A DNA stretch of 43,783 nucleotides. Source: Oscillospiraceae bacterium (GTDB taxonomy: Bacteria; Bacillota; Clostridia; Oscillospirales; CAG-272). The notes beneath the pieces were generated by a model. That model searched no databases and was not told the DNA's origin. It saw only the letters and a program-made list of their open reading frames with translations. Each line of letters begins with the position of its first letter. Within the stretch, counting starts at the first letter, position 1. The DNA is taken from assembly GCA_015064025.1 (NCBI GenBank), contig SVSZ01000005.1, positions 1 to 43,783 of the forward strand, in the 5' to 3' direction. Shown piece by piece: positions 20,038-28,240 of this stretch. The translations under genes and the position numbers were made by a program.

Positions 20038-20769
20038 TTGGATTTTGCAGAATTTGAGTCCTTGCTTACGGCGGCGCTCGAAAAAAACGGGCTTTCGCTC
20101 TCGGACAAGCGACTTTTTGAGAAATTTTATCTTTTTACAGAACATCTTGTTAAAGTCAATCAAATCACCAATTTAACGGCGATTCGTGATATTCCTTCCA
20201 TTATTATAAAGCATTACGTGGATTCCTTGCTTCTTTCCGAACACATTCCCGTAGGGGCACGCGTTCTCGATCTTGGCTGCGGCCCCGGTTTCCCTTCGCT
20301 TCCTTTGGCAATTGTGCGGGATGATATTGATATCGTTTCCTTGGACAGCACGGCGAAGAAAATCGCTTTTGTGAACGAGGTGATCGCACTTCTGGAGTTA
20401 AAACATATAAAAGCGATTGTTGGGCGTGCGGAGGATCACTCTTTGATTTGCTCGCTTGGTTCCTTTGACATTGTTACAAGCCGCGCCGTTGCCAATCCGC
20501 TGGTATTGTGTGAGCTCTCCTTGCCGTATTTGAAGATTGGTGGGAAAATGCTTGCTATGAAGGGTGCGCAGATTGAAGAAGAGGCGGATCTCTTGCGAAA
20601 GAGCAGAATTCTGGGACTGTGCGGTGGGGAGAGAGCTGCTACCTTGACATGGGAGCTTTATTCTGAGGGTGGCAAAGAAATGCGTGGCGTGATCGTTGTG
20701 GAAAAGAAAAAGGCAACGGATCCGCGCTATCCGCGCCAGTATGCTACGATATTAAAAAAACCACTTTGA
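20038..20769 (+). CDS. rsmG: 16S rRNA (guanine527-N7)-methyltransferase RsmG
   Basis: NLTAIRDIPSIIIKHYVDSLLL; RVLDLGCGPGFPSLPLAI; TTG start. Confidence 0.95.
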   Translation: MDFAEFESLLTAALEKNGLSLSDKRLFEKFYLFTEHLVKVNQITNLTAIRDIPSIIIKHYVDSLLLSEHIPVGARVLDLGCGPGFPSLPLAIVRDDIDIVSLDSTAKKIAFVNEVIALLELKHIKAIVGRAEDHSLICSLGSFDIVTSRAVANPLVLCELSLPYLKIGGKMLAMKGAQIEEEADLLRKSRILGLCGGERAATLTWELYSEGGKEMRGVIVVEKKKATDPRYPRQYATILKKPL

Positions 20770-20783
20770 CGATTTCGCAAAAG

Positions 20784-20828
20784 GAGAAGATGGCGGATGC
20801 GTTGAGCATCCAACATCTTCTCTTTTTT
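20784..20828 (+). terminator. Intrinsic terminator downstream of rsmG
   Basis: gagaagatg (20784-20792) / catcttctc (20814-20822) with inner ggatgc/gcatcc, followed by TTTTTT. Confidence 0.8.
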
Positions 20829-20841
20829 CTTTTGAACAAAC

Positions 20842-20855
20842 GTTTCACGTGAAAC
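20842..20855. promoter_or_regulatory. parS site 1 (GTTTCACGTGAAAC)
   Basis: Perfect 14-bp palindrome matching the conserved bacterial parS core, adjacent to parAB. Confidence 0.93.
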
Positions 20856-20876
20856 GAGATATACATGTCTTTGCAT

Positions 20877-20890
20877 GTTTCACGTGAAAC
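20877..20890. promoter_or_regulatory. parS site 2 (GTTTCACGTGAAAC)
   Basis: Identical 14-bp palindrome. Confidence 0.93.
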
Positions 20891-20918
20891 GTACATTTTG
20901 ACGTCTGCAGAGCTGTTT

Positions 20919-20932
20919 GTTTCACGTGAAAC
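20919..20932. promoter_or_regulatory. parS site 3 (GTTTCACGTGAAAC)
   Basis: Identical 14-bp palindrome. Confidence 0.93.
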
Positions 20933-20986
20933 AATGGAGTGTCGAAAGTTTTTTCTGAGAACTCCTGTTTTTCTTGCAAATAACCG

Positions 20987-21015
20987 TTGCATTTGAAATT
21001 GTTTTGTGCTATAAT
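20987..21015 (+). promoter_or_regulatory. Promoter for parAB (TTGCAT-N17-TATAAT)
   Basis: -35 20987-20992, -10 21010-21015; 55 bp downstream of the last parS. Confidence 0.7.
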
Positions 21016-21084
21016 ATAAGGGAATACAAACACGCATCTTGCTTGTTGAGATGTGTGATACCATACATAGAAAGGAATGACAGA

Positions 21085-21846
21085 ATGGGGAAATTTATTT
21101 CGTTCGCAAACCAAAAGGGTGGGGTTGGAAAAACCACTTCTGCGGTGAATGTCGCGGCTTCTCTGGGGATTCTCGGATACAAGGTGCTTCTGATCGATCT
21201 TGATCCGCAGGGGAATGCAACCAGTGGTGTGGGTGTTGTGAAAAAGAATCTGAAAGCAACAGCATTTGATCTTTTGGCGGGAAGTGCCGGTGCGGAGGAT
21301 GTGGCGATCAAGACAAGATATGAAAACTTGTCTGTGATCCCTACCAATACAACGCTTGCACGTGCCGAGTTTGAGCTTGCAGACGTTGAAAACGGCGAGT
21401 ATGTGATGAAAAACAAGCTGGAAGCGGCAAGAGAGGCGTATGATTACATTATCATTGACTGCCCTCCATCTCTTGGCATGCTGACGGTCAATGCGATGAC
21501 GGCAAGCGATGGCGTTGTGATCCCGATGCAGTGTGAATTCTTTGCCCTGGAAGGCCTTTCGCAGCTGATGTTTACCATCAGCCGCATCAAGGCGCACTAT
21601 AATAAGGATCTAAATGTGACGGGAATTCTGATCACTATGTACAACAACCGCTTGATCCTCTCGACTCAGGTCATTGGAGAGCTTCGTAAGCATTATGCGG
21701 ACAAGCTCTTTGAAACACCCGTTTCAAGGAACGTAAAGCTTTCAGAGGCTCCCAGCTTCGGTGCTCCCGTTTATTATCACGATAAGCGTTCTAAGGGTGC
21801 AAATGAGTATATGAACATTGCTAAAGAGCTTGCGGAGCGCATTTAA
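21085..21846 (+). CDS. parA: Chromosome partitioning ATPase ParA/Soj
   Basis: MGKFISFANQKGGVGKTTSAVNVAASLG deviant Walker A; LLIDLDPQGNATSG. Start set at ATG 21085 rather than ORF-track 20974. Confidence 0.95.
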   Translation: MGKFISFANQKGGVGKTTSAVNVAASLGILGYKVLLIDLDPQGNATSGVGVVKKNLKATAFDLLAGSAGAEDVAIKTRYENLSVIPTNTTLARAEFELADVENGEYVMKNKLEAAREAYDYIIIDCPPSLGMLTVNAMTASDGVVIPMQCEFFALEGLSQLMFTISRIKAHYNKDLNVTGILITMYNNRLILSTQVIGELRKHYADKLFETPVSRNVKLSEAPSFGAPVYYHDKRSKGANEYMNIAKELAERI

Positions 21847-21857
21847 GGGGGGGCGAA

Positions 21858-22754
21858 ATGGCAAAATCGAGAAGTGGTTTGGGAAGAGATTTTTATTCTC
21901 TTTTGGATGATAACATTTTGGGCGGTGACAAAACCAATGCCGCTACAAATTTGCGCATTTCTGAGGTGGAGCCGCGAAGCGACCAGCCTCGTAAAACCTT
22001 TTTGCACGAATCCTTAGAGCAGTTGGCGGATTCTATCGCGCAATTCGGAGTTCTTCAGCCGATCATCGTTCGGGAAAGCACGCTTTTGGCGGGTACGTAT
22101 GAGATCATTGCGGGAGAACGCCGTTGGAGAGCTGCGAAAATGGCAGGACTCAGTGAGATCCCCGCGGTTGTTTTGGACGGTGATGATCTGAAGGCTGCAC
22201 AGGTATCTGTTATTGAAAACGTTCAGCGTGAGGATCTGAATCCCTTGGAAGAAGCGCAAGCATACGATGCTTTGATCGAACGCTTTGGACTCACGCAGGA
22301 GCAGGTTGCAAAGCAGGTGGGAAAGAGCCGCACTGCCATAACTAATATTTTGCGTCTGCTTCAGCTTCCCGACGAGGTGTTGGAATATTTGCGTCGCGGA
22401 GATATCTCCGAAGGGCACGCAAGAGCCTTGCTTGGTTTGAAGAATGAAGAACAGATGGCGCCTCTTGCACAAAAGATCGTGGAAAAAGAGCTTTCCGTGC
22501 GTGATGTGGAGCGTACGGTGCGTTTGATGAATTACGATCCTGCAGAGGCGGAGGAAGAGGATGGTGCTCTCACGCAGCGTAAGGCGTATATGCGTGATCT
22601 GGAGCACAGGGCTGTTACCATTCTCGGTAGACGTGTCAAGATTCTTAAAACGGGAAAGAAAAAGGTTGTTGAGCTGGCTTACAGTGACGATGACGATCTG
22701 GAGGCATTGTTAAAAACAATTTGCGGCGATGAAATTTTCGCCGGAAATGATTGA
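21858..22754 (+). CDS. parB: Chromosome partitioning protein ParB/Spo0J
   Basis: QPRKTFLHESLEQLADSIAQFGVLQPIIVRE; YEIIAGERRWRAAKMAGLSEIPAVV; ENVQREDLNPLEEAQAYDALIERFGLTQEQVAKQVGKSRTAITN. Confidence 0.96.
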   Translation: MAKSRSGLGRDFYSLLDDNILGGDKTNAATNLRISEVEPRSDQPRKTFLHESLEQLADSIAQFGVLQPIIVRESTLLAGTYEIIAGERRWRAAKMAGLSEIPAVVLDGDDLKAAQVSVIENVQREDLNPLEEAQAYDALIERFGLTQEQVAKQVGKSRTAITNILRLLQLPDEVLEYLRRGDISEGHARALLGLKNEEQMAPLAQKIVEKELSVRDVERTVRLMNYDPAEAEEEDGALTQRKAYMRDLEHRAVTILGRRVKILKTGKKKVVELAYSDDDDLEALLKTICGDEIFAGND

Positions 22755-22790
22755 AAAAATACGCAAAAACGTAAATTGTAGGAGAATACT

Positions 22791-24071
22791 ATGTTAGATA
22801 TTAAGTATATCAAGGAGAACCCCGAGGACGTGATCGCGCGACTTGCGAAGAAGGGCAAGGACGCAAAGGAAGACATTGAAATGATCCTGCGACTTGACGG
22901 TGAGCGCCGTGCGCTGATCGGTGAGGTTGAGGTGCTGAAGGCTGAGCAGAACAAGACAAATAAGCTGATCCCTCAGTACAAGAAGGAGGGGAAGGATACT
23001 GCGGCTATCTTTGCGCAGATGAAGGAGCTGGGAGCTCGGGTGAAGGCCGACGACGAGAAGCTGAAGGAAGTGGAGACACAGCTGACCTCCTTTATGCTGG
23101 GACTTCCCAATCTCCCCGATGAGGATCTTTTGGCAGGCGGCAAGGAAAATAATCAGCCTTTGCGCTACTATGGTGAGCCCAGAAAGTTTGATTTTGAAGC
23201 AAAGAACCACGTGGATCTTTGCACGGATCTTGGACTCATCGATTACAAGCGAGGCGCTAAGCTTTCAGGCAACGGCTTCTGGATCTATTCGGGGCTTGGT
23301 GCGCGCCTCGAATGGGCGCTTCTTAACTATTTCATTGATTTCCATCTTGGAAACGACTATCAGCTGATGCTGGTTCCTCACATGCTGGGGTATGAATGCG
23401 GTCAAACGGCGGGTCAGTTCCCGAAGTTCCAGGATGAGGTTTACTGGCTGGAGACTGCGGAGGATGAGCGCCGTCGCTTTATGCTTCCCACAGCGGAGAC
23501 CGCACTCGTCTCTCTCCATCGCGACGAGATTCTCACCGAGGCGGATCTTCCCAAGAAGTATATCAGCTATACTCCTTGCTTCCGTCGTGAGGCGGGTTCT
23601 TACCGCGCGGATGAAAGAGGTATGGTCAGAGGGCATCAGTTCAACAAGGTAGAAATGGTACAGTATACGCTTCCCGAAAAGAGCGACGAGGCATTTGAAG
23701 AGCTTGTTACCAATGCTGAAAATCTTGTCAAGGGGCTGGGATTCCATTTCCGTACCGTGAAGCTGGCGGCAGAGGATTGCTCCGCTTCCATGGCACGTAC
23801 CTACGATATTGAGATCAACATTCCCTCGATGAATGGCTATAAGGAGGTTTCCTCCGTTTCCAATGCGCGCGATTACCAGGCTCGCCGCGGTATGATGAGA
23901 GTAAAGAGAGAGAACGGAAAGACGGAGTTCCTCCATACGCTCAACGGATCGGGTCTCGCTACCAGCCGTATTTTCCCTGCATTGGTGGAGCAGAATCAAA
24001 ATGCAGACGGAAGTGTTACGGTCCCCGAGGTTCTTCGCAAATATATCGGTCTTGACATCATTAAAAAGTAA
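22791..24071 (+). CDS. serS: Seryl-tRNA synthetase
   Basis: MLDIKYIKENPEDVIARLAKKG; class II motifs, TAETALVSLHRDEIL, TPCFRREAGSYRADERGMVRGHQFNKVEMV. Confidence 0.97.
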   Translation: MLDIKYIKENPEDVIARLAKKGKDAKEDIEMILRLDGERRALIGEVEVLKAEQNKTNKLIPQYKKEGKDTAAIFAQMKELGARVKADDEKLKEVETQLTSFMLGLPNLPDEDLLAGGKENNQPLRYYGEPRKFDFEAKNHVDLCTDLGLIDYKRGAKLSGNGFWIYSGLGARLEWALLNYFIDFHLGNDYQLMLVPHMLGYECGQTAGQFPKFQDEVYWLETAEDERRRFMLPTAETALVSLHRDEILTEADLPKKYISYTPCFRREAGSYRADERGMVRGHQFNKVEMVQYTLPEKSDEAFEELVTNAENLVKGLGFHFRTVKLAAEDCSASMARTYDIEINIPSMNGYKEVSSVSNARDYQARRGMMRVKRENGKTEFLHTLNGSGLATSRIFPALVEQNQNADGSVTVPEVLRKYIGLDIIKK

Positions 24072-24103
24072 TTTCTCCGCGGAAGATCTTTAAGGAGAAT
24101 GAT

Positions 24104-24877
24104 ATGCATACCATAGGCTTGTACGTTGCCTCCGGGTTGTTTTGGGAAGGCATGATCAACAGATTCAAAGAATCCGTCGTTTACCAGCTGATTTCTTATT
24201 TCTCCGAGCGCTACTTCAGTGTGAGCTTTCACAGATACGAGCATATCCCGCTCGGTCCCTCGGCGAACCGAAGCGCTCAGATGATTATTCTGGCGGCTGT
24301 CATTGCCTTGATCATGGCATCTGTCATCATTACCGTCACAAAAGCCAGGCAGGTCAGATTCGTCAGAAAGCTTTTGAAGGGGGAATGTTTTTCAACGGCG
24401 ACCGCAAAGACGCTTGCGGAGCTTGGTGAATTCAGAAGCACATTTCTTCGCCGCGAGCTCTCGCGCGGGGGGACGCTTCGCCGATGCGTGTATTGCGCGC
24501 GTGAGGATATTGTCGAAGCATCGGATGCCGCTTTTGAAAACGGTTCAGCGACGGCTGAAGTTGCGGAGACTGCGGATCTTGAAAAAAAGGAGACCGCAGA
24601 GGATCCTTCCGAGACTGCCGAGCAAAAGGCATTACGCATGCACGAAAAAAACAGACTTTCGGGGGAAGGGAAGCTTGATTTTACAACCGCGCGTTTCTAT
24701 ATCCCGAAAGAACTGAAGTACTTTGCGGACGTGCGATTTGAACGCAGAGGGTTTGGGTGGCTGACGGTGCTGCTGACCGTGGCACTTTCCTTGGTGGGAG
24801 CAGCGCTCATTTGCCACTTCCTGCCGGACTTTATCCAGCTCTTGGATAATTTGATCACAATGACCGCACCGCAATGA
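24104..24877 (+). CDS. Hypothetical membrane protein, two TM helices with a charged middle region
   Basis: TM segments MIILAAVIALIMASVIITV and WLTVLLTVALSLVGAALICHFL; Glu/Ala-rich linker; start 33 bp downstream of serS stop. Confidence 0.7.
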   Translation: MHTIGLYVASGLFWEGMINRFKESVVYQLISYFSERYFSVSFHRYEHIPLGPSANRSAQMIILAAVIALIMASVIITVTKARQVRFVRKLLKGECFSTATAKTLAELGEFRSTFLRRELSRGGTLRRCVYCAREDIVEASDAAFENGSATAEVAETADLEKKETAEDPSETAEQKALRMHEKNRLSGEGKLDFTTARFYIPKELKYFADVRFERRGFGWLTVLLTVALSLVGAALICHFLPDFIQLLDNLITMTAPQ

Positions 24878-24898
24878 GAACTGAATAAAAATGAAAAA

Positions 24899-24937
24899 CA
24901 ACGGCGCACCTCGCAGGATCTGAGGTGTGCCGTTGCT
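24899..24937. terminator. Bidirectional terminator between convergent genes
   Basis: caacggcgcacctc / gaggtgtgccgttg hairpin with flanking A-rich and T-rich runs. Confidence 0.8.
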
Positions 24938-24943
24938 TTTGGT

Positions 24944-25990
24944 TCAGTTGAGTAGATAAGATTCCTCTGTAGTTTCCAGAAGAGAGGTAAGGAAGGACAG
25001 AGCAGGAAACGTGAAGGTGATCTGCTTGAATTCACCCATGGCGCCCGTGGCAGAAAGCAGGGATCCTGTCGGGAAATTGGCTTCCAGCACCAAGGCACCG
25101 TCATGCTCTGCCGCATAAAAATGAGAAAAGGCGGGGAGTTTCAGAATACGATCAAGAAGCAGGGACTTTTCCTTTTTCAAGAGTTCCCGGTAGCGTGGTT
25201 GAAGATATTGCCGTACAGAGGGAGTCTGGCTGATCGTAAGAGAAAGCGCGCTTGATTCATGGCTTATTGTCGGAATTTCCTCGGATGAGAGTGCCCCCGG
25301 GGAAACTCCGGATTCGTGTGCTTGGGCAGTGACGCCGTCAATGAACTTTTGCATTCCGAGGAACGTAGCAAAAAGAAAGGCGATCAGACGGTATCTTTCT
25401 TCTGTTGACAGTGCAAGTGGGCGGAGAGGAACGTTGGTGCAGGTCAGTTGACAACCGGCAAAGTTTGCAATGAGTCGACAAAGCGTGCGGGGATCTGTCG
25501 TTGGCAGGTCTGAAAAGATGCGGTTGGTATAATAAAAAATTTCTGCCAGGATCTGCGGAAGTGAGGGATCGTACGTGCCCTTCAGATCTTCTTGAGAGGT
25601 GCGGAGTATGGGCGTTGTTGAGAGCAAGAAAGCTTCGTCAAGCACTGCGCGGACGTCTTTTTCGGGCGCCTTTACGTGGATCACAAGCAGTAATCCTGTT
25701 GATTTTTGCATTTGCGAAAACAGAAGAAGTGTTCCGTGTATGCTTGGGACGACAAACACCTCCTTTTCCGAGGTGAGGGCGGCGCGACAACGCTCATACG
25801 ATGCGGCAGAGCCGTCAAGCAGAGAATATAACGACGTGTTTTCCTTCATTGTCGTCCCGCGGGAAGCGATGATTCTGAAATTGTCATGTGCGAAAACGAT
25901 CGCACTGTCCTCGCGGAAGATCCTTCCGAAGGCTTCCTGCTTTCCTTCAAAGAAAAGGCTTTCGGGGACGTAGGCATTGATTTTCTCCAT
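24944..25990 (-). CDS. Hypothetical protein, unknown function
   Basis: 348-aa ORF bounded by a convergent terminator; no motif recognised. Confidence 0.65.
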   Translation of the reverse strand: MEKINAYVPESLFFEGKQEAFGRIFREDSAIVFAHDNFRIIASRGTTMKENTSLYSLLDGSAASYERCRAALTSEKEVFVVPSIHGTLLLFSQMQKSTGLLLVIHVKAPEKDVRAVLDEAFLLSTTPILRTSQEDLKGTYDPSLPQILAEIFYYTNRIFSDLPTTDPRTLCRLIANFAGCQLTCTNVPLRPLALSTEERYRLIAFLFATFLGMQKFIDGVTAQAHESGVSPGALSSEEIPTISHESSALSLTISQTPSVRQYLQPRYRELLKKEKSLLLDRILKLPAFSHFYAAEHDGALVLEANFPTGSLLSATGAMGEFKQITFTFPALSFLTSLLETTEESYLLN

Positions 25991-26122
25991 GGTTTATAGG
26001 ACCTCTTCGTTTCATTGCTTATATTTTACCACAAATTCTTTAAAAATGCTATAGGGAAGAGAAAGTATTTGTGATCCGATTACATCCAGTGTGTATCGCC
26101 ATAAGAAAACTTGAAAAAAGTA

Positions 26123-26151
26123 TTGCAATCCGTTCGTTTCTTTGTTATAAT
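26123..26151 (+). promoter_or_regulatory. Promoter for hisS (TTGCAA-N17-TATAAT)
   Basis: -35 26123-26128, -10 26146-26151. Confidence 0.75.
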
Positions 26152-26183
26152 ATTAAGAGAATGACAATAAAAGAGGTAAACCT

Positions 26184-27479
26184 ATGAGCGAAAAGCTGTC
26201 TGTACAGCCCTACAAAGGGACACGTGATTTTTATCCGCAGGAAATGCGCCTGCGTAATTGGTTTTTTGGCGTGATTCGCCGCGAACTGGAGAACGCCGCA
26301 TTTGACGAATATAACGGTCCGATGCTGGAATCTCTGGAGCTTTATGCGGCGAAGAGCGGTGAGGAGATCGCAAATAAGCAAACGTATAATTTTATGGACA
26401 GAGGCGAGAGACATCTTGCCATCCGCCCCGAGATGACACCGACGGTGGCGCGCATGGTTGCTGCAAAGATCGGCGATCTTTCTTTCCCTCTGAAGTGGTT
26501 CTCTATTCCGAATATGTATCGGTATGAGGCGACGCAAAGAGGGCGTTTGCGCGAATTCTGGCAGTTGAACGTGGATATTTTCGGGTGCAACACATATGAA
26601 GCGGACCTTGAGGTCATTACCAGTGCTATTCGCATTTTGCGTGCCTACGGTGCGGACGAAACGATGTTTACCGTGCGGATCAATAACCGTCGCTTTTTCA
26701 ACGACGTGATCGCGGCGATCACCGATAAGAACGCCGAGGAAAGCCGTCTTGTTTCCAAGGTGATCGACCGTAAAAACAAGGTGACGCGCGAGAGCTATGA
26801 GAAGGATCTGCGTGCTTTGGGACTGTCGGACGAGCAGATTGGAAAGATCGATGCTCTTTATTCCATGAACGTTGCGCAGGCGACGGCTCTTTGCCCCGAT
26901 TCCGTCGGCTCGTGCGAGCTTCGTTCGCTTTTTGCGGCGCTTGAAAAAATGGGACTGGATAAGTTCTGTGTGTTTGATTTCGGAATCATTCGCGGATTGG
27001 ATTATTATACGGGAACGGTGTTCGAGGTCTTTGACAACGCGCCCGAAAACAACCGTGCGATGTTCGGCGGGGGAAGATACGACAACCTGGTGGATCTCTT
27101 TGTAAAGAATGCAAAGATCTCAGGTGTCGGATACGGTATGGGAGATGTGACTCTGGAAAATTTCCTTGTAACACACAAGCTTGTTCCTGCATCCTTTGGA
27201 AGCGGTGTAAAGGTGCTTGTGACAAGATTCGAGGACGTGCCCTACGAGGCATATACCTCTCTTGCGGAGCGTTTGCGTGATGCGGGAATCGTTTCTTCTG
27301 TTTATCTCGGTCAGAAGAAGTTTGGAAAGCAGCTTGAGTATGCAGTAAAGGGTGAGTATTCTCACGCCGTGATCATGGGCGGTGACGAATATGCGCGTGG
27401 CGTTGTGAGATTGAAAAATCTTTTGACACGCGAGGAAAAGGAAATTTCCTTGGATGCACTGATCGAAGAGCTTCAATAA
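26184..27479 (+). CDS. hisS: Histidyl-tRNA synthetase
   Basis: YKGTRDFYPQEMRLR; LAIRPEMTPTVARM; YRYEATQRGRLREFWQLNVDIFG; GLDYYTGTVFEVF; FGGGRYDNLV. Confidence 0.95.
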   Translation: MSEKLSVQPYKGTRDFYPQEMRLRNWFFGVIRRELENAAFDEYNGPMLESLELYAAKSGEEIANKQTYNFMDRGERHLAIRPEMTPTVARMVAAKIGDLSFPLKWFSIPNMYRYEATQRGRLREFWQLNVDIFGCNTYEADLEVITSAIRILRAYGADETMFTVRINNRRFFNDVIAAITDKNAEESRLVSKVIDRKNKVTRESYEKDLRALGLSDEQIGKIDALYSMNVAQATALCPDSVGSCELRSLFAALEKMGLDKFCVFDFGIIRGLDYYTGTVFEVFDNAPENNRAMFGGGRYDNLVDLFVKNAKISGVGYGMGDVTLENFLVTHKLVPASFGSGVKVLVTRFEDVPYEAYTSLAERLRDAGIVSSVYLGQKKFGKQLEYAVKGEYSHAVIMGGDEYARGVVRLKNLLTREEKEISLDALIEELQ

Positions 27480-27491
27480 ATATCATCATGC

Positions 27492-27521
27492 GAGGAGGAA
27501 TGCAGGTCTTGCTTCCTCCTC
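27492..27521 (+). other. Leader hairpin between hisS and thiN containing an SD-like and anti-SD arm
   Basis: gaggaggaa (27492-27500) / ttcctcctc (27513-27521); the right arm is also complementary to the thiN RBS ggaggaag (27531-27538). Confidence 0.6.
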
Positions 27522-27539
27522 TGCGTATAGGGAGGAAGT

Positions 27540-28172
27540 ATGCGCGCTTTTATTTATACAGGCGGCACCGTTTATGATGAATACGTGCTTGAAAAGCCGC
27601 AAAAGGGAGATCTTGTCATTAGTGCGGATGCGGGCTTTTTAACCGCGCAGCGCTTGGGGATCACTCCCGACGTAATGCTCGGTGACTTTGATACGCTTGG
27701 GGAACCGAAGGTGCCCGAGGGCGTCGAATGCTTACGCTTGCCCGCTGAGAAGAGTGTGACAGATACGCAATACGCGGTCGATCTTGCCGTTGCGCGCGGA
27801 GCAAGTGAGCTTGTGATCGTAGGAGGGCTTGAGGGGCGATTGGATCATACACTCTCGTTGCTCTCTGTTTTGGAGGAGCTTTGGTCTGTGAAGGAGCGAC
27901 GTGTCCATGCGATCATAACGAGTGGGAAAAACCGTGTGCGCTTTGTCAGAGACAGCGGCGTGATCCTTCCCAAAAGTCAGTACCGTTATTTTTCTTTGAT
28001 CGCAGCGGATGAGCGTGTGAAGGGAATTACCCTTGAGGGGTGTAAATATCCCTTGAAGAGAGGGGAACTTCGGCGCCTTCGCCAGTGGGCTGTTTCCAAT
28101 GAGGTCGATGGAAACTGTGCGCTTGTCGAGGTGCACCGCGGAGGCGTTTGGGTCATTGAAAGCATGGACTGA
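27540..28172 (+). CDS. thiN: Thiamine pyrophosphokinase
   Basis: LVISADAGFLTAQRLGITPDVMLGDFDTLGEP; PAEKSVTDTQYAVDLAVARGASELVIVGGLEGRLDHTLS. Confidence 0.93.
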   Translation: MRAFIYTGGTVYDEYVLEKPQKGDLVISADAGFLTAQRLGITPDVMLGDFDTLGEPKVPEGVECLRLPAEKSVTDTQYAVDLAVARGASELVIVGGLEGRLDHTLSLLSVLEELWSVKERRVHAIITSGKNRVRFVRDSGVILPKSQYRYFSLIAADERVKGITLEGCKYPLKRGELRRLRQWAVSNEVDGNCALVEVHRGGVWVIESMD

Positions 28173-28199
28173 AAAGTCATTTTTTAATATACGTATCGC

Positions 28200-28236
28200 A
28201 AAAAAGGGGCTTCTTCTAATGAATCAGCCCCTTTTT
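28200..28236. terminator. Bidirectional terminator between thiN and glnN
   Basis: aaaaaggggc ... gccccttttt hairpin. Confidence 0.8.
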
Positions 28237-28240
28237 GATA

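Noticed and set aside
22755-22790. T-box upstream of serS
   Set aside because: Only 36 bp between parB and serS; too short and no T-box motif. hisS upstream also lacks an obvious T-box.
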